From assembly GCF_021531495.1 (NCBI RefSeq), contig NZ_JADYTY010000010.1:1-58810 (forward strand): 58,810 bases of DNA. Direction: 5' to 3'. Origin of the DNA: Anaerovibrio lipolyticus. GTDB lineage: Bacteria; Bacillota; Negativicutes; Selenomonadales; Selenomonadaceae. The notes below the pieces were generated by a model. That model did not search any database. It was given only the letters and a program-made list of their open reading frames with translations, and was not told the DNA's origin. Below are positions 26,121 through 35,094 of the stretch, one piece after another; the first letter of the stretch is position 1; each line of letters opens with the position of its first letter. Position numbers and translations under genes: made by a program.

Positions 26121-27371
26121 TTATTTATCCTGCTGCTTAATCTGGCCAATATAATGGGTAACAAACTGGCGGGCAGTACGTCCGGAACGGCCAGAATGGT
26201 TCATATACCAGCGATTGCCCTCAATGCGCAATTCCTCTGGCTCCATTTCAATGCCCTCCTGCCGCAGGAAGTGGTCAATAATAGCCAGATATTCCTGCTG
26301 ATTTGGCTCAATATAATTGATAATCAAGCCGAAGCGGTCAGATAGGGAAATGGTTTCATTAATACTGTCGTTGCGGAACATTTCATCCTGTTCGCTATTT
26401 CTATCATGCCAGGTTTCCTTAATCAGATGACGGCGATTGGAGGTAGCATAGATAAGCACATTCTCTGGTTTGGACTCTACACCGCCCTCAATGGCAGATT
26501 TCAGATATTTGTAATCACTGTCAGATTCTTCAAAGGAAAGATCATCAAAGAAGATAATAAATCTCTTGCTGGCAAATTGCCGCAGGTTGGCCATAATGCC
26601 TGGCAAATCGCTAAGCTGTGATTTTTGCATCTGAATCAGCCGCAGACCATCACTGTAATAGGCCTTGGCCAGAGCCTTAACTCCAGAGGATTTGCCTGTA
26701 CCTCTGGCACCCACCAGCAGTACATTGTTGGCAGGACGATGGTTGATAAAGGCTAGGGTATTGTTAATAAGCTGTTCCTTCTGGAAATCATAGCCTATTA
26801 AATCAGCAAAATCCATAGCCTCGAAATGGCGGATGCCCTGCAGCTTCTGTCTCTTGGAGTTCCAGCAAAAAGCAGGGTAGGAGGCAATTTCTCCATAGCC
26901 GTATTTAGTATAATAATTGACAAATACCTGAGTGATTTCCTCTGGGGTATTTTTGCCTTCCAGTTTTTTCTCCAAATATGCTGTAGCTTCCAGCTTGTGA
27001 GGCAGGGATGGCATATAATCATCCAGCAGATTTACATTGACAATCTCACTGGCTCTTTCTGTTAAAGCAGGCAGCAGCTTTTTCATATCATGGATAAAGG
27101 CTTGATGCAGGCTGGCACCAATCTGTCCCTGAGAAGCCTCTGCCATTTTGGCAGCCAGACAGCCTTCCTGACTAAGGAGATTCAGAAAAAGATCTCGAAT
27201 CAGATTGCCACTCCAGCCCTCTTCTTCAGCCTTTTCCAAAAGATGACCAGCAAAGCGATGAGCCAAGGCCAAATCCTCTGGAGAGGAAACCGCCGCATCC
27301 AGCTCCTGTATCAGCTTGTCCTTTAAGATATTTCTGCATACCAGCAGATTTTGCAAATCCAATGTAACCAT
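26121..27371 (-). CDS. DUF815 AAA+ ATPase
   Basis: Predicted cytoplasmic ATPase of the DUF815 family, common in Firmicutes and of unknown function. Walker A is LVGARGTGKSSGVKAL, Walker B RFIIFFDDLSFEE, and the sensor-1 region LIYATSNRRHLI; a C-terminal SGRTARQFVTHYIG segment fits the lid. The N-terminal half is helical and family-specific. 416 residues from ATG 27371, which follows AAGGAGGA. It is separated from dapL upstream by a hairpin at 27398-27434. Confidence 0.88.
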   Translation of the reverse strand: MVTLDLQNLLVCRNILKDKLIQELDAAVSSPEDLALAHRFAGHLLEKAEEEGWSGNLIRDLFLNLLSQEGCLAAKMAEASQGQIGASLHQAFIHDMKKLLPALTERASEIVNVNLLDDYMPSLPHKLEATAYLEKKLEGKNTPEEITQVFVNYYTKYGYGEIASYPAFCWNSKRQKLQGIRHFEAMDFADLIGYDFQKEQLINNTLAFINHRPANNVLLVGARGTGKSSGVKALAKAYYSDGLRLIQMQKSQLSDLPGIMANLRQFASKRFIIFFDDLSFEESDSDYKYLKSAIEGGVESKPENVLIYATSNRRHLIKETWHDRNSEQDEMFRNDSINETISLSDRFGLIINYIEPNQQEYLAIIDHFLRQEGIEMEPEELRIEGNRWYMNHSGRSGRTARQFVTHYIGQIKQQDK

Positions 27372-27397
27372 AGAAGAAATCCTCCTTACACACAAAC

Positions 27398-27434
27398 AGA
27401 GGCTGTGGCATTTATAGCTAATGCAACAGCCTCT
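27398..27434 (-). terminator. Hairpin downstream of dapL
   Basis: AGAGGCTGT (27398-27406) and ACAGCCTCT (27426-27434) with inner GCAT/ATGC pairs. On the minus strand the tail is GTTTGTG, weak for a terminator. It separates dapL from the DUF815 gene. Confidence 0.55.
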
Positions 27435-27471
27435 ATTATTGTATCTATTCCTATATTAGACTGTCAAGACT

Positions 27472-28701
27472 TTAGAACTTCAGATTGTTACGGATTCTCT
27501 CCACAGCCTCAATGGTTTTTTCCCGATTGCCAAAGGATGTAAGGCGGAAATATCCCTCGCCACATGGGCCAAAGCCAGCGCCAGGAGTACCGACAATATG
27601 TACATCATGAAGGAGCTTGTCAAAGAAATCCCAGGAAGGCATATTATCCGGAGTCTGGAGCCAGATATATGGTGCATTAACACCGCCAAAGGCCTTGACA
27701 CCAATAGCCTGTAAGCCCTCTCGAATAATGCGGGCGTTTTCCATATAGTAACCAATCATTTCCTTAACCTGCTGCTGGCCCTCTGGGCTAAAGACAGCCT
27801 CAGCACCACGCTGAACAATATAGGCTGTACCATTGAATTTGGTAGTATGGCGGCGGTTCCACAGAGGATTTAGAGCCTGTCGTTTGCCTTCAGCAGTTTT
27901 GCCGGTTACAGTCTTAGGCAGGACTATATAGCCACAGCGGGTACCAGTAAAGCCAGCGGTTTTGGAGAAGGAGCGAAATTCAATAGCGCACTCCTTGGCT
28001 CCAGGAATCTCAAAAATACTGCGAGGTACATCATCCTCAGTAATATAGGCATTGTAGGCAGCATCAAAGAGAATGATGGAGTCGTTTTCCAGAGCATAGT
28101 CCACCCATTTCTTCAACTGTTCCCTAGTGAGGGTAGTACCGGTAGGATTGTTAGGGCAGCAGAGATAAATTAGATCAACCCGCTTCTCTGGCAGCTCAGG
28201 ACAGAAATTATTTTCTGCATTGCAAGGCAGATAGGTAACGCCTTCATAACGGCCATCTGGCTGCAAAGTGCCAGTGCGGCCTGCCATAACATTGGTGTCC
28301 AGATATACAGGATAAACAGGATCTGTAATAGCAATGGTATTGTCTACGCTGAAAATTTCCTGTATATTGCCACAGTCACTTTTGGCGCCATCAGAAACAA
28401 AAATCTCATCTGCAGCAATGCCCAGATCCTTATAATTGTGCTCAATGATTTTGTCTACAAGGAAGCTGTAGCCCTGCTCTGGGCCGTAGCCCCGGAAGGT
28501 ATCTGGGGAGGCCATTTCGTCAACAGCCTTGTGCATAGCCTGAATACAAGCCTGGGGCAAAGGCAGGGTAACATCACCAATGCCCAGAGAAATCACATCA
28601 GCCTCTGGATGAGCCTCTATAAAAGCAGCTCTACGATGGGCGGTTTCCCGAAAAAGATAGCTGCCAGCCAGTTTGAGATAGTTGTCATTTATATTTGCCA
28701 T
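27472..28701 (-). CDS. dapL: LL-diaminopimelate aminotransferase
   Basis: PLP enzyme that makes LL-diaminopimelate directly from tetrahydrodipicolinate in the lysine and peptidoglycan pathway, bypassing the acyl branches. The PLP lysine lies in [17 protein letters not shown]. Family features: [12 protein letters not shown] near the N-terminus, [13 protein letters not shown], and [11 protein letters not shown]. 409 residues is exactly the DapL length. Preceded by an unusual leader with promoter and terminator-like hairpin. Confidence 0.96.
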   Translation of the reverse strand: MANINDNYLKLAGSYLFRETAHRRAAFIEAHPEADVISLGIGDVTLPLPQACIQAMHKAVDEMASPDTFRGYGPEQGYSFLVDKIIEHNYKDLGIAADEIFVSDGAKSDCGNIQEIFSVDNTIAITDPVYPVYLDTNVMAGRTGTLQPDGRYEGVTYLPCNAENNFCPELPEKRVDLIYLCCPNNPTGTTLTREQLKKWVDYALENDSIILFDAAYNAYITEDDVPRSIFEIPGAKECAIEFRSFSKTAGFTGTRCGYIVLPKTVTGKTAEGKRQALNPLWNRRHTTKFNGTAYIVQRGAEAVFSPEGQQQVKEMIGYYMENARIIREGLQAIGVKAFGGVNAPYIWLQTPDNMPSWDFFDKLLHDVHIVGTPGAGFGPCGEGYFRLTSFGNREKTIEAVERIRNNLKF

Positions 28702-28724
28702 AAATTCTCCTCCTTATAGCGGGT

Positions 28725-28850
28725 AAATAAAAACAGGCAACACAGAGCCAGGGAATGTAGTATATCATCCTAGCTTCTCTGTCACCTGCGTTGGTGTCTA
28801 AAATTACTTTTTTCAGTTTGTAGTGTAGCAGAATGAGGAACTTTTGTAAA
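28725..28850 (-). promoter_or_regulatory. dapL promoter and attenuator-like leader
   Basis: On the minus strand, TTTACA (28845-28850) and TACACT (28822-28827) are separated by 17 bp. The leader then folds into a hairpin (CAGGTGACAGAG at 28777-28788 against CTCTGTGTTGCCTG at 28734-28747) followed at once by TTTTTATTT (28725-28733), and only then the dapL ribosome site. The hairpin therefore sits inside the dapL transcript. No L-box or T-box signature is seen. Confidence 0.55.
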
Positions 28851-28867
28851 GAATTTCCCCAAAAGTT

Positions 28868-29746
28868 TTAGCCATTCTGCATAGTAGTACGACAGAAATC
28901 AATAAAGGACTGAGCTGCATTGCTGATATATCTGTCCTTCTTCCAGGCCAGGCCCAAATCAACATAAAGAGGCTCATCAAAAGGTACAGCCTTGATGCCA
29001 GGCGCTCCCTTGGCAATAAAGTCCAAAAGGAAAGCAATACCCACATTGGAAGCAATCAGTCCTTTGACGGTTTCAATCTGATTGGATTCCAACACGATTT
29101 CCGGCGCAATATTAGCTCTTTTTATTTTGCTCAACACCAGCTGACGCAGGAAGGAGCCTTCCTTCAGCATAATCAAATCCGCGTTGGCAATATCATTAAT
29201 AGAAATGGACTGGTGGGCGGCCAAAGGATGCTTCTCAGGAATACAGGCCATAATCTGATTCCTGGACATAGGCAAAAGCTGTAGGCTGGCAGAGGCATCA
29301 GAAATAATGACGATACCAAAATCCAGCTCGTCCCGTTCCAGCTTTTCACGAATGGCCATAGAGCCCTCCTCATAAAGGTAAATATCCAAATGAGGGTAAA
29401 GATGCTGGAAGCTGGAGAAAATCTTCGGGAACAGATAGGCACCAATCATGGAAGGAATACCAATTTTGATAGTTCCCTTCTGCAGCTGCTTGTAATCATT
29501 AACTTCAAGAACGGCATCGTTAATACTGCGGAGAGCCAGCTCTATGCGATTCAGAAAAATATGCCCCTCCGGAGTAAGGGATAGCTGCTTCTGACTGCGG
29601 TCAAAAAGCTTGATTCCCAATTCAGATTCCAGTTTTTTTATAGCAACTGTAATATTCGGCTGGGAAACATTGAGGCGCTCGGCAGCTCGGGTAATGTTTT
29701 TCAGACGGCTAGCCATCTGAAAATATTCTAATTGCCGTAACTCCAT
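28868..29746 (-). CDS. LysR-family transcriptional regulator
   Basis: LysR-type regulator with an N-terminal winged helix (MELRQLEYFQMASRLKNITR, then AAERLNVSQPNITVAIKKLE) and a C-terminal effector-binding domain (residues 90-292: GTIKIGIPSMIGAYLFPKIF onward). 292 residues from ATG 29746; a GTG four codons earlier is in frame. Divergent from motAB. The dapL gene lies downstream on the same strand but has its own promoter. Ligand unknown. Confidence 0.9.
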   Translation of the reverse strand: MELRQLEYFQMASRLKNITRAAERLNVSQPNITVAIKKLESELGIKLFDRSQKQLSLTPEGHIFLNRIELALRSINDAVLEVNDYKQLQKGTIKIGIPSMIGAYLFPKIFSSFQHLYPHLDIYLYEEGSMAIREKLERDELDFGIVIISDASASLQLLPMSRNQIMACIPEKHPLAAHQSISINDIANADLIMLKEGSFLRQLVLSKIKRANIAPEIVLESNQIETVKGLIASNVGIAFLLDFIAKGAPGIKAVPFDEPLYVDLGLAWKKDRYISNAAQSFIDFCRTTMQNG

Positions 29747-29758
29747 AGATTGTATCAC

Positions 29759-30100
29759 TCCAATGCAAAAATACGTTATAATAAATTCGAATTATTTAGC
29801 TATTATTATATCATATGCAAGAGAAATAGTTAAGATTTTTTATGATATTATAAAGAAAAATTATTTACATCCTGCTTTGGTTGTGCAAAATTAATTGCAT
29901 CTTAGGGATGAGAATAGTATACATATATTTAAGAAAAAATTATGTTTAGTACAATAGTCTGAAAATCAGCTTATTAGCAGAGAAATATAAGGAAGTGTTT
30001 GTTTTTCACGGGGAAATTTTGTATAATGAAGTTAATTATGTAGTACCAGAATTTTGCCTTGTGGTGTAGGGGCAAAAAACATAGAATAGGGGGATTTATT
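29759..30100. promoter_or_regulatory. Divergent lysR/motA intergenic region
   Basis: AT-rich 342-bp spacer. The clearest element is a plus-strand promoter for motAB: TTGTTT (29999-30004), 17-bp spacer, TATAAT (30022-30027). The lysR side contains several TATAAT-like hexamers that cannot be ranked. No small gene or repeat was recognised. Confidence 0.45.
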
Positions 30101-30874
30101 TTGGAATTAGCTACAGTCATTGGCCTGGTATTAGGCTTGATATCCATCTTTGTAGGTATGATTTTGAAGGGTGCACCTTTGTCAGCTATGAATAATCCAG
30201 CGGCTTTTTTGATTATCATAGGTGGTACCTTTTCCTGTTTGTTTATCGGTTTCCGCATGGATCAGCTGAAGAACTTTCCTACATTATTTAAAAAGACCTT
30301 TTTCAAGAATAACCTCCAGTCACCTGTGGAATTGCGTAATACCTTTGTGGAGCTTTCCCAGCTAGCTCGGCGTGAAGGTCTGCTGGCTCTGGAAAGCAGG
30401 ATTCAGGAGATTGATGATCCATTCTTTCGCAACGGTCTTAGCATGGTAGTTGATGGTTTGGAGCAGGAATTTGTTAGTGATGTATTGGATGCAGAGCTGG
30501 CCATTATGCAGGCTCGTCACGCCGAGAACCGTTCTATGTTTTCTCAGGCAGGTACCTATGCCCCAACTCTGGGTGTACTTGGTGCCGTAGTAGGTCTGAT
30601 TGCTGCTCTGGGTAATCTGAACGACATTGAGAAGCTGGGACATTCCATTGCCGCAGCTTTTGTTGCTACCATTCTGGGTATTTTCACAGGTTATGTACTG
30701 TGGCTGCCTTTGTGTAACAAGCTGAAGATTCTCTCTGAGCAGGAAATTGGTCAGAAGCGTATGATTATTGAGGGTATTCTTTCCCTGCAGGCTGGTGATT
30801 CTCCTTCTGCTATTGAGGCTAAGCTGATGGTATTTATTCCTCAGTCTGTACGTGAAACCTTGAAGGAGGAATAA
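30101..30874 (+). CDS. motA: MotA flagellar stator protein
   Basis: Inner-membrane proton- or sodium-channel subunit of the flagellar stator. Four membrane segments: residues 3-22 (TVIGLVLGLISIFVGMIL), 30-50, and the pair around 150-200 (YAPTLGVLGAVVGLIAALGN and AAAFVATILGIFTGYVLWLP). The conserved proline of the third helix is in YAPTLG. The cytoplasmic loop contains LARREGLLALE and FFRNGLSMVVDG. TTG 30101 follows AGGGGGAT and fits the family N-terminus better than GTG/TTG codons upstream. Adjacent to motB. Confidence 0.93.
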   Translation: MELATVIGLVLGLISIFVGMILKGAPLSAMNNPAAFLIIIGGTFSCLFIGFRMDQLKNFPTLFKKTFFKNNLQSPVELRNTFVELSQLARREGLLALESRIQEIDDPFFRNGLSMVVDGLEQEFVSDVLDAELAIMQARHAENRSMFSQAGTYAPTLGVLGAVVGLIAALGNLNDIEKLGHSIAAAFVATILGIFTGYVLWLPLCNKLKILSEQEIGQKRMIIEGILSLQAGDSPSAIEAKLMVFIPQSVRETLKEE

Positions 30875-30877
30875 GCT

Positions 30878-31651
30878 ATGGCAAGAAAGAAAAGACCGGC
30901 TCCCCATGAAGAGGAAGCCAGTGAGGCATGGCTGTTGCCTTATTCTGATTTGATGACCTTGCTCTTGGCATTGTTTATTTGCCTATTTGCTATTTCTCAG
31001 ACTGATGAAACCAAGCTGACGCAGATGGCTCAGGCCTTTAGCTCAGCCTTTAACATGGGCGGACCTTCCTTTTTTCAGGGAGCAGGCCCAGCTATGAACA
31101 GCTCCCGGGATTTGACTTCCGCTGATGATGGCGGCATGGAGGCCTATTTGGCAGAAAACAGCCAGATGGAAGCTGTCAAGAGACAGATGGATGCCTATAT
31201 TGAGCAGAATAATTTGCAGGATGAAATTTCCACCCAAATGACAGAGGATGGCCTGATGATTCGAATTGAGGAAAAGGCGCTGTTTCCATCTGGCTCAGCG
31301 GAGCTGACTGCTGGCGTACAGAAAATCGGTCCTGTAATTGCCGCTTTGGTGGCACCAATTCCTCAAAGGATTCTGGTAACAGGCCATACAGATAATGTAC
31401 CGATTCACAGTGCAGGTTATCCATCTAACTGGGAACTAAGCTCAGCCAGAGCTATTAATTTTATGAAGTATATCATTGCTCAGGATGGCAGAATGAATCC
31501 AGCCAGATTCAGTGCTATGGGCAGAAGCGAGTATAAGCCTATTGCAGATAATTCCACTCCGGAGGGCAGGGCGCAGAACCGCCGTGTTGAGGTATTGATT
31601 GAAAGATCTGTACATGTGGACAAATCTGAATATCAGGTGGCTCATAACTAA
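30878..31651 (+). CDS. motB: MotB flagellar stator protein
   Basis: Peptidoglycan-anchored stator subunit. A single N-terminal membrane helix follows the ion-binding aspartate in LLPYSDLMTLLLALFICLFA. A Met/Gln/Ser-rich plug and linker leads to a C-terminal OmpA-like domain (residues 115-245) with VTGHTDNVPIH, NWELSSARAINFM and NRRVEVLIE. 257 residues. Three bases after motA. No other flagellar structural gene is in the window, so these are distant from the main flagellar cluster. Confidence 0.95.
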   Translation: MARKKRPAPHEEEASEAWLLPYSDLMTLLLALFICLFAISQTDETKLTQMAQAFSSAFNMGGPSFFQGAGPAMNSSRDLTSADDGGMEAYLAENSQMEAVKRQMDAYIEQNNLQDEISTQMTEDGLMIRIEEKALFPSGSAELTAGVQKIGPVIAALVAPIPQRILVTGHTDNVPIHSAGYPSNWELSSARAINFMKYIIAQDGRMNPARFSAMGRSEYKPIADNSTPEGRAQNRRVEVLIERSVHVDKSEYQVAHN

Positions 31652-31679
31652 ATAAGTTATAAGGACTGCTGCAGCAGTT

Positions 31680-31708
31680 AGAGCCTGGGCATTGCCTAGG
31701 CTCTTTTT
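31680..31708 (+). terminator. motB terminator
   Basis: AGAGCCT (31680-31686) and AGGCTCT (31698-31704) with inner GGCA/TGCC pairing, followed by TTTTT. It sits immediately before the acpS ribosome site. Confidence 0.75.
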
Positions 31709-31721
31709 GGTAGGTGAGGAT

Positions 31722-32123
31722 ATGATTATAGGTATAGGAACAGATATAGTGGAAATAGACAGAGTGGCCAAGGCTATTAAGGGAGAGGCTTTTGTGAAGC
31801 GGGTATTTACTCCTGCCGAGGCTGAATACTGCCGCAGCCGCAAGGCTGGCATGGCTGCCTCCTTTGCAGGGCGATTTGCAGCCAAGGAAGCCATTATGAA
31901 GGCCTTGGGCACAGGCTTGCGAGAGGGAAGTCTTACAGAGCTGGAAATTCTTAATGACCAGCTAGGTTGTCCACAGGTTAGGCTAACTGGCAGATTTGGG
32001 GAAATAGCCAAAGAAAAGGGTCTGATAAGCTGTCATATTAGTATTAGTCATTCTATGGCCTATGCCACAGCTCAATGTGTTATGGAGGGCCAGGAGCAGG
32101 GTAAAGGGGAGGAAAAATCATGA
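31722..32123 (+). CDS. acpS: Holo-[acyl-carrier-protein] synthase
   Basis: Transfers 4'-phosphopantetheine from CoA to acyl carrier protein. Core motifs: MIIGIGTDIVEIDRV with the metal aspartate, and FAGRFAAKEAIMKALGTG with the catalytic Glu/Lys, then SISHSMAYATA. 133 residues from ATG 31722; ten upstream codons in the same frame are not part of the family and overlap the terminator. Overlaps nnr by four bases (ATGA). Confidence 0.96.
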   Translation: MIIGIGTDIVEIDRVAKAIKGEAFVKRVFTPAEAEYCRSRKAGMAASFAGRFAAKEAIMKALGTGLREGSLTELEILNDQLGCPQVRLTGRFGEIAKEKGLISCHISISHSMAYATAQCVMEGQEQGKGEEKS

Positions 32124-33664
32124 AGCTGACCACAGTAGCTGAAATGAGGCAGATTGACAAGAGGGCCATTGAGGAAATAGGCATACCAGAAATTGTGCTT
32201 ATGGAGAATGCGGCTAGAGAAATATATAGCGCTCTCAGTTCTCTTTTGCAGGGGGTAGCCAACAAGCGTATCTGCATTATAGCAGGAGTGGGCAATAACG
32301 GTGGTGATGCCTTTGCAGCAGCCAGACATATTGTCAATGCCGGGGGACGTCCCAAGGTTTTTGTTCTAGGCAGTCAGGATAGAATGAGCCAATCTGCAGC
32401 GGTGAATTTCAATGTAATTTGCAATATGGGGATTCAGGTTTTCCAGTTGCAGGAGCAGCGGGATTGGGACAAGCTTATGGCTGTGCTGAAAACCGCTGAT
32501 GGAGTATTAGACGGCCTGTTAGGCACTGGCTTCCACGGTCAGTTGCGGGAAAGCTCCGCCAAGTTGATTAATATTGTTAATAATGCCGGTGTGCCAATCC
32601 TGTCCATTGATGTGCCTAGCGGGGTTAATGCAGAAAATGGTCAGGTAGATTCTGTAGCCATTCAGGCCGATGCTACCATTACTCTGGGAGAGCCTAAATG
32701 GGGGATGCTATTTGCGCCTGGTTCTGTTCATTGTGGACATTTGTTAACTGATGGCATAGGTATTCCCAGCAATTTGCTAAATGACAGTCATATTCAGCAG
32801 GAGCTGCTGCAGGAGCAGGATGTGAAGCAGTGGCTGGTGCCTAGAGCAACAGACTGTCACAAGGGAAGTTGCGGCAGGATTCTGGTGGTGGCAGGCTCCA
32901 GAGGTATGACAGGAGCAGCCTCACTAGCTTCCTTGGCAGCTCTTCGCATGGGGGCAGGGATTGTAACGCTGGCCTGTCCAGCCAGTCTTAACGATATACT
33001 TGAGGTGAAGCTAACAGAGGTTATGACCTTGCCTTTGGAGGACAAGGGCTGTGGTTATTTGACTTTGGACAATTTGGCAGAGCTTTTGCAGAAATCTGCT
33101 GATTACGATTTGTTGTTAATTGGCCCAGGTTTGGGGCGGCAGGCTACTACAGGAGAACTGGTACGGGCTTTGGTTACCAAGGTAAAAAAGCCAGTGGTGC
33201 TGGATGCTGATGGTATTTATGCCTTTAGGGAGCAGGGGGATTTGTTGGCAAATTGCAACTATCCGCCAGTGCTTACTCCTCATATGGGGGAAATGGCTAC
33301 CCTGCTTGGAATCACAGTACCGGAGCTGAAGGAGGAGCTTTTGGAGCTGGCTCGGGATGCGGCCAAGGAATATAAGGCCATTATGGTTATAAAAAGTGAA
33401 ACCACAATTGTGGTTTATCCTGATGGTATGGCTTATGTGGCCAATACAGGCAATCCGGGTATGGCTACCGCAGGCTGTGGTGATGTACTGGCTGGTACCA
33501 TTGCTGGCTTGTATCGTCAGACTGTACAGGACAAGTCACCTTTAGCTGGTGTATACATTCATGGCCGGGCAGGGGATTTGGCTTATGGCACTCTGGGCAA
33601 TTGCCTGTTAGCCCATGATATTATTGACAAGCTGCCAGAGGTGGCCAAGGAATTGACAAAATAG
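32120..33664 (+). CDS. nnr: Bifunctional NAD(P)H-hydrate repair enzyme (epimerase/dehydratase)
   Basis: Repairs damaged NAD(P)H hydrates. The N-terminal YjeF epimerase domain (residues 1-215) has MENAAREIYS, GVGNNGGDAFAAARHI and DVPSGVNAENG. The C-terminal ADP-dependent dehydratase domain (residues 235-505) has GRILVVAGSRGMTGAASLAS, LTPHMGEMATLLG, and GNPGMATAGCGDVLAGTIAG with the catalytic Asp. 514 residues is the normal fused length. The acpS-nnr order is conserved in Firmicutes. Confidence 0.96.
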   Translation: MKLTTVAEMRQIDKRAIEEIGIPEIVLMENAAREIYSALSSLLQGVANKRICIIAGVGNNGGDAFAAARHIVNAGGRPKVFVLGSQDRMSQSAAVNFNVICNMGIQVFQLQEQRDWDKLMAVLKTADGVLDGLLGTGFHGQLRESSAKLINIVNNAGVPILSIDVPSGVNAENGQVDSVAIQADATITLGEPKWGMLFAPGSVHCGHLLTDGIGIPSNLLNDSHIQQELLQEQDVKQWLVPRATDCHKGSCGRILVVAGSRGMTGAASLASLAALRMGAGIVTLACPASLNDILEVKLTEVMTLPLEDKGCGYLTLDNLAELLQKSADYDLLLIGPGLGRQATTGELVRALVTKVKKPVVLDADGIYAFREQGDLLANCNYPPVLTPHMGEMATLLGITVPELKEELLELARDAAKEYKAIMVIKSETTIVVYPDGMAYVANTGNPGMATAGCGDVLAGTIAGLYRQTVQDKSPLAGVYIHGRAGDLAYGTLGNCLLAHDIIDKLPEVAKELTK

Positions 33665-33680
33665 AAATTTCTTTTTTCTC

Positions 33681-33709
33681 TTGATTTATTTTCTTAAAAA
33701 GCATACAAT
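33681..33709 (+). promoter_or_regulatory. ilvE promoter
   Basis: TTGATT (33681-33686), 17-bp spacer, TACAAT (33704-33709), about 67 bp before the ilvE start. Two TGTTACAA copies follow in the leader. Confidence 0.65.
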
Positions 33710-33776
33710 AAAACCGTTACACAGTAATGTTACAATGTTACAACAAAAAATGTAATTTGTTAGGAGATGTATTTTT

Positions 33777-34853
33777 ATGGCAGATATTCGATTTGTACAG
33801 GCAGATACCCTGAAGGAAAAACCTGCAGATGTCAGCAAGGTAGGTTTCGGCCGTGTATTTACTGATTATATGTTTGAGATGGACTACAACCCTGAGGAGG
33901 GCTGGCATGATGCCAGAATCGTTCCTTATCAGGATGTTCCACTGAGCCCTGCCAATGCTACCCTCCATTATGGCCAGGCTATTTTTGAGGGCTGTAAGGC
34001 ATATCGCTATGAAGGAGGCAAGGCTGTTGTATTCCGTGCCAAGGATCATATTGCCCGCCTGAATCGTTCTGCCAAGATTTTGGATATTCCAGAGGTTGAT
34101 GAAAAGCTGGTTTATGATGCTTTGATGAAGCTGATTGATTTGGAAAAGGATTGGATTCCTGATGGTCCTGGTCAGAGCCTCTACATCCGTCCATTTATTT
34201 TCTCCACAGATCCATATCTGGGGGTAAGTGTAGGCCAGTACTACAAGATGATGATTATCCTTTCCCCAGTTGGTGCATACTATGCCAATGGCTTTGCTCC
34301 AGTAAAGATCATGGTGGAGGATACCTATGTAAGAGCACCAAAGGGTGGCTTAGGCGCAGCCAAGACTCCTGCTAACTATGCAGCTTCTCTCCACGGTGGC
34401 TTGATTGCTCATGAAAAGGGTTATGACCAGACTCTGTGGACTGATGGTATTGAGCACAAGTACATTGGTGAGGTTGGTTCTATGAACATCCTCTTTAAGA
34501 TTGATGGCAAGGTTGTTACTCCAGAGCTGGATGGCACTATTCTGGACGGCATTACCCGCCGTACTGTCCTCCGGGTTTGCAAGGAGTGGGGTATTCCTAC
34601 TGAGGAACGCCGTATTTCCATTGACGAGCTGATTGAGGATTATGAGAACGGCAAGCTGGAGGAGGTATTTGGCTCCGGTACAGCAGCTGTTATTTCCCCT
34701 GTTAGCGTATTGGGCTACAAGGGCCAGGATCGTGTTATCAGCGGTGGCAAGATTGGTGAATTTGCCCAGAAGCTGTATGATTATATTGATGATCTGCACA
34801 CTGGCAAGGCTGAGGATGTTTATGGCTTTATTGATGTAGCCGGTCAGTATTAA
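33777..34853 (+). CDS. ilvE: Branched-chain amino acid aminotransferase
   Basis: Fold-type IV PLP aminotransferase that interconverts leucine, isoleucine and valine with their keto acids. Characteristic stretches: NATLHYGQAIFEGCKAYR, SLYIRPFIFSTDPYLGVS, GGLGAAKTPANYAASL with the PLP lysine, and EVGSMNILFKIDGKVVTP, then DGTILDGITRRTVL. 358 residues matches the longer bacterial BCAT group. Monocistronic: own promoter and terminator. Confidence 0.95.
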   Translation: MADIRFVQADTLKEKPADVSKVGFGRVFTDYMFEMDYNPEEGWHDARIVPYQDVPLSPANATLHYGQAIFEGCKAYRYEGGKAVVFRAKDHIARLNRSAKILDIPEVDEKLVYDALMKLIDLEKDWIPDGPGQSLYIRPFIFSTDPYLGVSVGQYYKMMIILSPVGAYYANGFAPVKIMVEDTYVRAPKGGLGAAKTPANYAASLHGGLIAHEKGYDQTLWTDGIEHKYIGEVGSMNILFKIDGKVVTPELDGTILDGITRRTVLRVCKEWGIPTEERRISIDELIEDYENGKLEEVFGSGTAAVISPVSVLGYKGQDRVISGGKIGEFAQKLYDYIDDLHTGKAEDVYGFIDVAGQY

Positions 34854-34882
34854 TAATATTAATAATTTACGGTAACGGATAG

Positions 34883-34922
34883 AGAGGTTGGAGAGATTTT
34901 AGGCTCTTCAGCCTCTTTTTTC
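34883..34922 (+). terminator. ilvE terminator
   Basis: AGAGG...TG..AGAG pairs with CTCT..CA..CCTCT (34883-34916), followed by six T residues. Confidence 0.75.
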
Positions 34923-35094
34923 ATGGAAAATTCACAAAAAAGCTCTATATTTTTTGTGCTCATGCAGGATTTAACATTTTTTTAGCGAATAAAATAATAT
35001 AGAAGATTTTTTTGCGGAAAATGTAGAGATTTTTGGTGAAATAGAGTAAAGTATTATTAGGAATAATGTGTAGTTTATGTTGGGGAGTATGTAT

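Noticed and set aside
28725-28850. Lysine riboswitch or T-box in the dapL leader
   Set aside because: The leader is about 110 nt, shorter than an L-box, and has no AGGGTGGNACCGCG-like T-box sequence.
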